This document shows positions 10,832 to 20,781 of a stretch of DNA of 64,000 nt, in pieces (position 1 is the stretch's first letter; every line of letters starts with the position of its first letter). Under the pieces are notes generated by a model that was not told the DNA's origin, made no database searches, and saw only the letters and a program-made list of their open reading frames with translations. Origin of the DNA: Oscarella lobularis (Eukaryota > Porifera > Homoscleromorpha > Homosclerophorida > Oscarellidae); the NCBI RefSeq assembly GCF_947507565.1, contig NC_089192.1, positions 1,794,690 through 1,858,689 on the forward strand, written 5' to 3'. A program made the position numbers and the translations under genes.

Positions 10832-11799
10832 GCTGCAGCTTTTTGTGAACAATGCAATCTTAATTTGCTTCTTGGTCTCTTTTCTGTTTTAGTTTTACAC
10901 GCAGATTGCCATTGTGTATCAAGTCACAACGAATTCTGTTTTAGTGAGTTTTTAGTGCCTTCATTCATATATTCAACAAATTTATTAAGTATTAAGCTAG
11001 AAGTTCATTGCATACTCTATATACTATTTAATTAGGTCACGAAGTTTCCTGATATCTAAATAAAATGCGGTACACACTCATGCAGTACTTTTCCCCGCCA
11101 GCGCATATATTAATTGTATATACCCAGCACGAGCAAGTGTGCAAACTTTTACACAGGCGATATCGAAATATATAAATTATTGGGGCAAAGATTTAAAATT
11201 TCTTTCCAAGGTGATGGTGGTATTTAATGGTTTTTCTAATTCGGATAGTATACACGGTACTGACTCGGAGTAGGAACGAGAGTGTCCAAGAGCCTATATA
11301 CTGTATTACTTGTATTACTTCGTGACTCAGCAACTGAACCGTTAACTTTACGATATCCTAAAAAAATTCTTTTTAGGGGACTAATGGCAATGTAGCACTT
11401 CTGAGTGTGGTATCAAAGAAATGCGTCACATCGTGTGTCAGAGATCGCGTGCGCTATTGCTTTAGCGGATCTCTTTTTTGCAACCGGTTTCCTCTTTTGC
11501 TCTGTCAAAAACGAATCGAAAATCTAGTCTCGAACACAAGCGGGAATCGTTTCTGATGGTAGGCATGAAGATATAGGACGTCGGGGGCCCCAGCCTTGCT
11601 TGCCGCGGAAGTTCTGTCAAATTTTCGACGAAGAAAAGAGCTTTTACGTCGCTTCGTGGCTATCCAAAGCGACCTTATAAAGCGAAAGACAGAATAAGGT
11701 ATTCTAAAAAAGGGGTTCTCACTCGGGGGAGAATTAAGCTCAGCTTGACTCAGATTGATATTTCTACGCTGTTAGAATCACCCTCTATCTAGAAACTCT
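10832..11799. other. Intergenic, low-complexity edges, no gene
   Basis: AT-rich sequence with no supportable gene. The segment 11440-11740 is a diverged duplicate of 11990-12200 (shared TCTCGAACAC, GGGAATCGTT and AAAGCGAA-rich blocks), so it belongs to the same repeat array as the minisatellite to its right. Confidence 0.5.
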
Positions 11800-12375
11800 T
11801 TGTCAGATCGATCTCTACATAGACAATATGGGGAGAAATAATCTTTCATCAAAAATCTTGGCGAGCTGTGTCTCTACATAGAAAATCGTATGGTCAACTA
11901 CATATAGATAATATAAAAAATCTGCGTATAATCAGTGTCTACATAGAATGTCTGCGGGAGATCGGTCTCTACATAGAATGTCTGGAAAGGATTAGCTCCG
12001 GTCTCGAACACGTTTGGGAATCGTTGCTGATCTTTGGCTTGCAAATAAGGTGTTGGGGGTGCTGGCTTGGATATTTATCAAATAGCCCTTTTGCCCAATT
12101 AAGGGCCTTTTTTGTCTCTTTGTCGCTAAAAAAGCAGCCATCTGAAAGCGAACGACGAAAATAAGGTTTGCTGCAAAAGGGGCCTTAAGTGGGAAGAGAA
12201 TGAGTTCCGAGCTCTCTGCATAGAGAATCTGCGTGGAATCGATCTCTACATCAAAATCTGGTTGAGGGATATATCTCTACGTCGAATATCTTGGTGAGAT
12301 CACTCTTTATATGGAAAGTTTGAGTGATGATTATCTCTACATAGAAATTCTCCGTGTGATTAATCTCTATATCCT
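11800..12375. repeat. Degenerate minisatellite built on CTCTACATAGAAAATCTG
   Basis: The core (T)CTCTACATAGAA(A/T)(A/G)TCTG recurs roughly every 30-40 nt: near 11809, 11866, 11935, 11968, 12243, 12276, 12336 and 12363. Intervening bases such as GCGGGAGATCGGT vary. A longer unit (about 550 nt), including the duplicated block with 11440-11740, is also apparent. The reading frame crossing it is a by-product of the repeat. Confidence 0.8.
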
Positions 12376-12969
12376 TTGGTGTGGGCCTATTAATTACGAG
12401 AGGATCTAAATGCACATGCATTGGCGTCGTTCAATGATTTGTCTACGGCTTTCCATATGAAAAGGTGACCTAACTTCGAGAAGGCAGTATGATGTTTTTC
12501 ACAGATGCATTTTTTGTCTTTGTCCTGTGCTAGAGACTCTCTTCGGCGACGTTCCAGCCCAGACACGTGTTATCAACTCTCAAAGACCTCCGAGGTGAAA
12601 GAGGCTATACCTCTATAGCAGGGGCCGATAGAGTTGGCTTCCCCACTATGGCGAGACGCGGTGGGTCACAATAGCGGTCCCCTTGGATAACATGGGTGGC
12701 GGACTCACATCCGAGGACGCTTCACTCCCAAGGCCCATCTCCGAGGCCAATCGAGGATAAAGAGGCCGTACCCCGTGCTTCGTGGGTCAACCGTAGCTCC
12801 GGGCTCCGTGTCCACCAGAGGGCGTGGGTGAATCGCCCTCCCTGCCTGAAGACGCCGAAAGGACGATCATTTGTAGCTTGAATAACTTCCGGTTTATTTC
12901 CGTGTTTATTAAAATACAAAAATTGTTTTCTTGTCTTATTTTATTGCGTCGCGCCGCGCCGCGCCCTAA

Positions 12970-15900
12970 CTATAAAAGACACTCACGCGCGTAAAATCCC
13001 TCCTCCCTCAAATGGCGAGCAAAAAAGCACTCCAATTGTTTCGGGTGAACGGTGCATACACGTCCAATAGCTCCAGTCTTTTTGAATGATGTCAGTTCGC
13101 CATCTTCATTGATGACTTCAGCTCCTCTTTTTCTAGGTTTCCAGGTTTTTTTTTCATATATGAAGTATTCAGGAATGTTAACGTATAAAAGACTTTTGAC
13201 AAACTTTTGATCCGCCGTCAAGTCGCCTTCGGTAGAGCGGTATCGCAAACAAAGTTTGAAGTACGCTGTTAGCGTTGTTTCAGGCGGGTTTTCAGCTACT
13301 TCACGTGCGTTTTCTTCATCAAAAAGGACTCGCTGTCCGTTTTCCAAATGAACCTGTAGAGGAACGACTGTAGGACTGCGGTCATGTATGCTAAAGCCAA
13401 ATATGCGGTAGCATGCTTCACTGCAGCTGAGGTATCTTGCAGCTTGATAAATTTCAATTTCGTCACGGCTATTTTGACATCTCAAAGCGTATGCCGCCAT
13501 ATCATTTCCTTTGTTTACGTATTTAATTACGTATTTGATTGCTTTGATACTGTTGCAGAGTTCAACGTTGATATTGTTCCCCCGGAACTGTTTTACTGCC
13601 GTTCTTCCTCCATGGTTGGGATGGCGACGGCGATACAGTGGATAACCGTCGTTTGCCGACTTTGTTTCCGGATTGAATTCTTTTGGAAATCCTTTCGTGC
13701 ACTTTCCATCTACCATGCACTGAGCAGAGGGGTTTTGACATCCGCACGGTCCGTGAATCATATGTGATGTAACAATATTATACAATCGTGGATGAGTCTG
13801 TTGATCCGGTATTTCTGCAGAAATAACAGAGTCGATGTCGTCAGCTCGTATTTTGTCATTGGAAGATAGCCATAGAAGAATATGCGCGTGAGGTAGGCCC
13901 CTTTTCTGCCATTCAATGGAGCAAACATTAGCGTTGACGTTGCCAAAAATATTTTTCTTTGTAATTTCATCCATCATTGCCTTCCTTTTGAGATTGAAAA
14001 CACGCGCTACAATGTCTGGCCGATGATTAGCAGCTTGGCCAGGAAAGAGTTGGTCTTGAATTTCAGGCCAAGAAGGATTGCAGGTCATTGTGATGAATAA
14101 TGAGGGCCTTCCGTATTTTCTAACATAGGACATTGCGTCTTGGGTCCTTTGATGCATGTATCTCGGTCCTCCTATGAAAGTGCTTGGCAGAATGACTTTT
14201 TGTCCTATATTTTGAGGATTAGCATCATCTTGAAGAACAGCGTCAGCAAAAGTGGAATAATTTTCTGCTCGCAGTTGCTTTTGCTTTGCTCGAAGAAATG
14301 CAAGCCGTTCTGATTCAACTTTGACAGCCATGTCAACAATATATTGCTGCATTAGCCTTTGTGATTTATGCAATGCGTTGAAATCAGGAGATGGCCGAAC
14401 CATTAGTCGGTGGCAGTAGAACTTCATGCAAGTGACATTTTTCCCATTCTGGGTAGGATAGTGGATTGAGTAGCCGTCTTCACCACTGGGAAATAGCAAG
14501 GGATACTGAAGAGGATCGTAGCTTCTGTGAATATCCCAAATTTTCTGGAGGCGGCTGTCGCGATATTGGACAACCACGTCTCGTTTGCCGCTCTCTTCTC
14601 CAACCATTAGAACAGCAACTTCGTTGCAAGAAGGAGCATTAAATCGTCTCTCATGTTCACCAGTGGGGCGCTTTTCTGCATCGAGTACGATTTTGTATTC
14701 TTTCTCGTTTCCGTCCAAAATTTCATGAGCCATTTTTAAGCTTCTGACGTAAGAATTATGAGAGTGGAGCATTCGTTGCAAATCTACAACAGTTCCTGGT
14801 GTCAGCCCCGGCAAAGCAGATTGACGCAAAGAGATCTCTTCTTCTTCATTGCCCACAAAATATATTTGTGCGAATTTAGCTTTTTCGTTATTCTCCGGAC
14901 AAAGACTGCCAATACGGTGGTAAATTTGTCCTTGGATTTTGTAGCACGGATTCCACTGACGACGGAAGAGAATTTCGTCGCATCCCATTGATGTCATTTG
15001 GAAAGCCGAATTGTAGCTTCTTATTTTTGAAAGAAAATCCCGAGATTCTCTGCTTTCTCCCAGTAAAAGAGAATCCAATGGCGCGGGCGGCTTGGGAAGC
15101 ACTGGAATACTGACTTTTCCATTATCACAGCAGAACGCAGGCGTTTCACCCGGCCATTTAAGAGCTTTGCAGTGGGGACATTGGATTTCCATTTTGCCAA
15201 TGTGGTTAGGCTGTGGAGGGCAGTCGTTGTACTCGTAGGCTGCTGGCTTCTTATCTTTTGTTTGCCTTCGTCTGCGACTGCCACTTCTCATTGCAGTTGG
15301 TCTGAAAAAACATTACAGGAATAATTAGGCGAAGGAGTCTATGTGTGCACGTTTCAGGGCTGGGTTGCTGTTGGGGGCCGCCTGATGTAGCTCTCGCTTG
15401 CAACCTCGTGAGCATTGTTCTCTGACGTTGTGGCGTCGGCGGTGGTAGCTGCGGCTGCGCTGGCGGAGGAGGAGAGGTGCTGAAGAAGATATAAGCATGT
15501 TACAAATAGGAGAGTACTTTCGATAGAGAAAATGTTACTCATCATGATGTAAAAAATCCAATGGACTTGCTGTGACCGGCGTAGTCGGATGCGACTGCGA
15601 CGATATAGGTGTTCCTTGGGGAAGAGAGAGAGAAGAAAACGAAACAGGCAGAGGTAAAGGAGAATAAATGCGGTGCGGAAGTGTCGTAGGGGGAGGGGAA
15701 GACGCGATAGGAAGTGCCGGAGGCGGGGAAGACGCGATAGGAAGTGCCGGAGAAGATGTGCCGAGCGAGGACGGAAAAATCGCAGTGCCGAAGGCGGGAG
15801 AGTGATCGGAAGGAGAGCGACGCGGAGGAGTCACGATTCGTGAGCGTTTAGAGGGTGGGTCCTCGGTGTCCGAGAGCCGTTTTCGGTCGTGGACGTGCCG

Positions 15901-16050
15901 CCGAGCTTTCTGCTTGGTGGTCTTTCGCGTAGCGTTCAAGAGAGAGCGTTCTCTGCGAGCCATCGAAATCGAAGGTAGGCGGAAAAGTACCCGGAAGTCG
16001 AGCAAGAACCCGGACAACGCTGAGACTCGAAAAGGGGTCCGCTTGCGCAT
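12970..16050 (-). CDS. Helitron Rep (HUH endonuclease) protein, no helicase domain
   Basis: The main exon (about 15303-12970) is a 773-residue frame. It has a Cys-rich N-terminal zinc segment (QCPHCKALKW ... FCCDNG) and the Helitron-like N domain. A rolling-circle HUH motif lies in GLPHAHILLWL (about residue 465), followed by a two-tyrosine motif KYVIKYVNKG (about residue 590). It stops after RVCTVHPKQLECFF, where a complete Helitron protein would continue into a PIF1-type helicase. Two upstream minus-strand exons are likely: 16050-15535 (Pro/Ser-rich, basic, opening MRKRTPFRVSA) and about 15456-15356. They are joined by GT-AG introns (GATGAG|GTAACA; TTTTTTCAG before ACCAACTGCAATG). Rep nicks and joins single-stranded DNA in transposition. 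Lack of a helicase makes this copy non-autonomous or 3'-truncated. Confidence 0.8.
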
Positions 16051-17337
16051 TAATAGCGTACTTAGAGAGCGAAGTGGTCGAAAAGGGCGATGGCGTCTTC
16101 GAAAAAGCGAGAAAAAGGAGGATTTCGTCGCATACCGGCTTCAACACGTCGCCCGGAAGGCGTGGCCGCGCAAGCCAAGATGGCGCTTACCGGATTATAG
16201 GGATAGATGTTACGATCTAGATATTTTTCGCCCACAAATAGGTTACACTAAAAGCGCATTTCTCTCTTCTCTATAAGGAGCGTTACCCGAGATGTAAGAT
16301 GGTACCTACAAGCCTTGTGATCGGGCGACCATCAAGCGATCGCAGAGGCCACTGTAAGCTTACGCTAAATAGCGGCGACAATTTACTCAAATAGACAGCG
16401 CTTCACTTCTCCCTAGATCGAACCGATCCTATACAAAACAGACGTGGAAAAAGCTTTGGCTAACTTGCAAATTTCCAATTAAAACACGCTTGATCCATAT
16501 CATGAAATTTTTCAAACTGCAACTGATAGATAAAATTGCCAAGACGAAGTTGATGCTTTGAAATTGTTCAGCGTTGAAAAAATTCTGCTTATGACGCTTA
16601 GGTTAGGTCTGTTCCCATAGGTTATTCAAGACTCCGGCCTATACTGTATATCGCGGTACCAACCTGTCTCGATGCTACATATAAGTTATGATCCTTCTTT
16701 GATTGTCGTTCCCAAGCCTCCAAACTACGAAGCGCCAAACGTCTTACCAAAAATCTATGGAGCTCATCCCACAATTCAAGTAGAACGCTAAACAGCAAAG
16801 ACAAAGTAGATAACTAAAAAAAGAGAAGACGAATGCAAGTACAAGAGATTGGTGAGTACGCCATTCACGTCACAGATGATTTTGGCTTCGCTAGTCAAAG
16901 TTTCGAGCGGAGGCTATGACGTTTTCGATACGAACTCCACAATAAAACATTTGCAAACACACGAGAGTTTACTTACATGTGAGTACAGTACAGTTACACG
17001 CTTTTCGTACTTTGCTGCGAGTTCACATCAATCTATAGATACATATATGACAGGTCGTTGGGGTAAACAGGTGAGGCCCCTTTTGAGGGTTCAGAATCAC
17101 TAGGATTTTGGCTCACGGCGACCGTTGCGAAAATCGTGCACTCGCATAATTCAAACCACATGGAGACAAACCTTATAGCTTTTCTTCGCGCAACGGAGAA
17201 AAGAATTCGACTTACGAGGGAGGAGAGAAGAGCTTCGAAACGGCGACGGATGAATTCGGCTCTTGGGCGATGGGGAACCACTGAGTTGCATCGACAAACG
17301 GTTCTGACTGTAGGCATTCAGAGTACCGGTAAATAGA

Positions 17338-17406
17338 TAGCCTGTGACCAGACCTTCTCCCGAGCCCGTTATACGGGATCTAGGGAGAAGGTCTGGTCAC
17401 AGGCTA
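17338..17406. mobile_element. 69-bp foldback/MITE with 24-bp inverted repeats and 9-bp target duplication
   Basis: TAGCCTGTGACCAGACC begins a 24-nt arm (17338-17361) that is exactly inverted at 17383-17406. The loop contains a smaller CCCGT/ACGGG hairpin. The flanks GTAAATAGA at 17329-17337 and 17407-17415 are a perfect 9-bp target-site duplication. The homologous Helitron-family sequence at 33385-33400 is uninterrupted. A 9-bp duplication is typical of Mutator-like elements. Confidence 0.9.
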
Positions 17407-17679
17407 GTAAATAGAGTATCTGTGTTCGCGTCTCGAGCTTTACCTTGCGCTTCTCGAGGCGAAAATCTGTGGGGAGACACCTTAGGGAGCCTCACTTCTT
17501 CGTAAAGACGCGAACGGGTGGAAAAAGTCCTTTGGAAAGCATCCTACTGATAGCGGAAACGCGTCCTGCGAAAAATTGAGCGAAAACGAGAACATTTCTT
17601 TGATCATTACCCGGATAAGGACATCAACTACCAATGATGCCCGGATATGATCAGCTCTGTTGGTACTGCTGAATGTTAA

Positions 17680-18473
17680 AGGGAAACTGAAGTGGCAAAA
17701 CATTTTATCTCGATTACTGCTGTTTCGCGAGTACGTGAATACGTACGATTCGTTAGCGTTAGTCAAAATTTTGTAACTCAAAGTTTCGCGGCTCCACAAC
17801 ACCCTAAAGTTTAGTGGGCGGAGTAAGACATGACGTCACGATAGGAACGGAAGTGGCGCTTTGGCTGCTTCCAGTACATCTTTGACAGCTTCTAGACGTC
17901 GAATTCGCTTACTAGCTATGATAGACCTTACCGATTTACGGTAAATACTGACACAAAGAAGCTATAGCTTCGACGTCTAGCTCCATTTTGGGGCAATAAG
18001 TGCCAGTTTCATTTTCGGGAAAACCGCTCCGTCTTCTAACTAGGTTTTGAACAAACGCGAATTTTACTGTGCAATTGAAACAGTTTCAAACGGTTCGAGA
18101 GAGGCGAATGTCGTTGTAGGCATGATTTCGGCGGCTACCGAAATAGCGGCCGAAACTGGATGCAGCGAAAGGCACTGATTGCCTAAAACGGGGCTTAATA
18201 TCGTTTATTCAAAGCGGTCTGAACTAGAACTGACACTGGCCATACGTCCTTGTTGAGAAAAATCGGGCTGTAGAGGCTGTCGAAAATGTACTGGAAGCAG
18301 CAGAAACACCCACTTCCGTTCCTATTGTGACGTCACTGACTCATCTACGCCCAAACTAAAGCGGCTCTAAGTCCGCGACTAAGGATCGCGATCGTAATGG
18401 ACTACCGCCATTAGAGTAGGCTTAACTATAGCTCAAGCATATCAAAAGTTTTCCTGACCACTTCAGTTTCCCT
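17680..18473. mobile_element. 794-bp MITE with TTAA target sites (piggyBac-like)
   Basis: Terminal inverted repeats start AGGGAAACTGAAGTGG (17680) and end CCACTTCAGTTTCCCT (18473), flanked by TTAA at 17676-17679 and 18474-17677+800, i.e. 18474-18477. Homology continues inward: the block with TGACGTCACGATAGGAACGGAAGTGG (about 17830-17856) is inverted at about 18308-18340. There is no transposase frame. TTAA duplication is characteristic of piggyBac-type transposition. Confidence 0.85.
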
Positions 18474-18477
18474 TTAA

Positions 18478-18973
18478 AGGGGCACTCCGGCGTTTTTTAA
18501 ACCTATACTACTATTAAAGTACTTACGTTTGCTAATCGTTTCGCGCCGGTTTCGCTGTGATCGTGTGATTCGGCTACGAGAAAGAAGCGTTTTAACTCTG
18601 TAATTACGGGCGTTCTGTGACGTAACTGGTGCCACACAGCTACCCGGATACAAAAAATGAACCGGCGTTTATGCCGAAGGCGTCACCTGCCAAGAAAGTT
18701 TGAAAGAAAAAAGTGTAGATCGTAAGGACTGAAACCTTTCTGTACTGACTTGAATTCGCTAACTACAAGCGGAAACGAGATAAAGCCGGAAACGCGCTTT
18801 TGCGCGTCATGCATTCGATGCTGTCTTCTGTAACGTCGTCGTCTCTTCGGTTCTCGATCGTCGTCGTCTCGTCGTCGTACGTCGCACCCGCTCGGCTCAC
18901 TCTCGAGTTCGTCAACGATTTTTATTTAACTTCACTGCTCACACACTCGCACTCGACTAGACTACTTGACTAG
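18478..18973. other. Probable second transposon end, cut by the scaffold gap
   Basis: AAAGGGGCACTCCGGCG directly abuts the TTAA of the MITE and looks like another element's terminus. The far end is lost in the N gap. There is no coding frame. The last 100 bases are rich in TCGTCGTC repeats. Confidence 0.4.
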
Positions 18974-19173
18974 NNNNNNNNNNNNNNNNNNNNNNNNNNN
19001 NNNNNNNNNNNNNNNNNNNNNNNNNNNNNNNNNNNNNNNNNNNNNNNNNNNNNNNNNNNNNNNNNNNNNNNNNNNNNNNNNNNNNNNNNNNNNNNNNNNN
19101 NNNNNNNNNNNNNNNNNNNNNNNNNNNNNNNNNNNNNNNNNNNNNNNNNNNNNNNNNNNNNNNNNNNNNNNNN
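18974..19173. other. Assembly gap (200 N)
   Basis: A run of 200 undetermined bases, which is a conventional scaffold gap size. Frames that cross it are meaningless. Confidence 1.
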
Positions 19174-19591
19174 TACGGATTTGAAGGCACAATTAACGTC
19201 CAGTCGTCGATCACCTCAATTATATAGTACAGTTGTAGCTAATGTAGGGTTCCGCGAAACAAGGGCTGAAAGACAAGTCGACGTGGACTAATTGACCCTG
19301 ATTGGCCAATTGGGAGACAAACGTCGGTTCGTCGTCGATCCATCGAAGGCGCGTCAGATTCAGACGCGTCAACGTCGACGTCATCAAGACGCGTAGAATG
19401 CTCGACGTGAGTTTTCCTCTTCTAGCCAAATCTTTCATTAGCTGATCAGCCATGAAAAAAGGAAGTTCCCTGGGCGAAGACACCAGGATCCTCTCAGCTG
19501 TCGACGGAAGAGGAAACAGGAGCGGGTTTGATAGACTGTCGTCCGCTCGACAGAGAAGATTTCGACACAATTCGGAGAGACGCTGTGCCAT
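19174..19591 (-). pseudogene. Fragment of LRR (ZYG11-like) gene joined to unit-A end
   Basis: Read on the minus strand, ATG 19591 opens MAQRLSELCRNLL and continues through RILVSSPRELPFFMADQL and LTRLNLTRLRWID to DLSFSPCF. These match the paralogues at 7034 and 44880. The homology stops near 19240 and the sequence becomes the unit-A tail (matches 6595-6655 inverted) before the gap. Only the first LRRs remain, with no COR or Death part. Confidence 0.65.
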
Positions 19592-19639
19592 GAAGGTCCG
19601 GGAAGCCTTTAACTTGCCCAATACTGATTATGTGATGAT

Positions 19640-20070
19640 AAATACTTCGGGTCCTTTTCCGGGTAATGGTCAAAGAAAAGTAAACCGTTTTTGACTGAAT
19701 TTCTTCGAGCGACACAATTCGGCTACAGTGGGATACTTTCCAAAGCAGTTCGTCTAGACGCTGGCGCCATTAAGAAAAGGTGAGGCTCCCTAAGGTGTCT
19801 CACGAACAGATTTTCCCCTTGCGAAACGTAAGGTAAACCTTGCAACGCGAGTTCATTATTCTGCTAAACGGTACTCTAAAGGCCTACGCTTGGACGGGTT
19901 AGTTAATTGACGCCTCTCAGTAGTTCGCCATCGCCCAAGAGCCGAATACTTCTTCGCTGTTTCGAAGCTCGTGTCTCCTCCGTCGTAAGTCGCATTCTCT
20001 TGTCCGATGCTCGTAGATTAGCGAAATGATTGGTCTCCACATGGCTTGAATTATGCGAGCGCGCGATGTT
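19640..20070 (-). repeat. Inverted copy of the Helitron-family right end
   Basis: On the minus strand this matches 17150-17620. Shared blocks are the TTACCCGGA-type end, the AGGCTCCCTAAGGTGTCTCAC block near 19785, and the CCATCGCCCAAGAGCCGAAT block near 19930. It lacks the left end of the element. Confidence 0.65.
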
Positions 20071-20194
20071 CACAAGTTCACAATTCGTTCTTTCACTAAT
20101 ATTGATTCAGTCTTTTTCATTATTAATAGTTTCTCTTTCAAACTTTTGCTGAAGAACCGCTATAGAGGTATTCGTCCGCGTCGCACTGATCTAT

Positions 20195-20781
20195 AAGCTT
20201 TTTCATCCATCAAGATATTTGGTCTAGATATAAACCTATAGCTAGACCGCCAATGAATCCAATGCCTGTAAATTCAAATAATCAGATTATATCTTTCTTT
20301 AGATTTATTTACATCTCTGGTTCTGATGTATCCAGGGCGGATTTCGCACTGAAACTTCTCAGTTAATCGAACTTTGAATTTTAGGAACGTGAGTGATTGA
20401 TTTAACTTGATTGCGCATGCGCAATTTTATTTGTTTTAATGATCCTTTTTAGTCGTTTCGCTGTGTGCATCGCATCTATTCATAGCCGCAAGTTGTTTTG
20501 CATACGCTCATTGTTCGTTCACGTGAACAATGAAAAGTGGGAGTGAAAATGTGCTCATGCGCACTCTCAAAGAGATTCGATCAGATTTCCTTGTTTTCCT
20601 GTCGTTTTTCGCCGTGTGTGACGCGCGACATTGATTCGTTGGTATCGTTTGATTGAAGGATCGTCTCGTTGATCTCGAAAAGGTATTTTTGAGATATTTT
20701 TGAAGAGGCGTTCTCTCGATTGGGGCGTGTCTCTAGAATCGCTTTCGTTCTGTCTTCTTCGACGGCGTTCTCAGTTGAAAG
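20195..20781 (+). promoter_or_regulatory. Duplicated 5' flank of Kelch-kinase copy 1
   Basis: 20195-20781 aligns with 24798-25373, the flank of copy 2. Both contain the block GACCGCCAATGAATCCAATG, the GATTGCGCATGCGC segment (an NRF1-like palindrome), a CACGTGAA motif and the same last 90 bases before ATG. The 5' flank was duplicated with the gene, so both copies probably share a promoter. No TATA box is evident. Confidence 0.55.

Larger units (their letters stand above)
12500..17640 (-). mobile_element. Helitron-like transposon with Rep gene, helicase missing
   Basis: The left 400 bp (12590-12970) and the right 1.4 kb (about 16190-17640) are repeated together at 31.35-33.65 kb and inverted at 55.88-58.03 kb. 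Only this copy holds the Rep reading frame (12970-16050, minus). With the Rep sense as forward, the 5' end is to the right and the 3' end to the left. Exact termini (5' TC, 3' hairpin-CTRR) were not established, so the limits are approximate. Confidence 0.7.

Noticed and set aside
11868-12164. 98-codon frame
   Set aside because: Produced by the minisatellite period; the translation is itself repetitive (SVYIECLREIGLYIECL).
12696-12881. Frame conserved at three loci (12696, 31737, 57658 minus)
   Set aside because: It is conserved because it lies in the repeated Helitron end; no start context or domain supports a protein.
13384-13767. 127-codon plus-strand frame
   Set aside because: Antisense shadow of the Helitron Rep exon, with no domain of its own.
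18957-19214. Open frames across the first N run
   Set aside because: They are made of undetermined bases.
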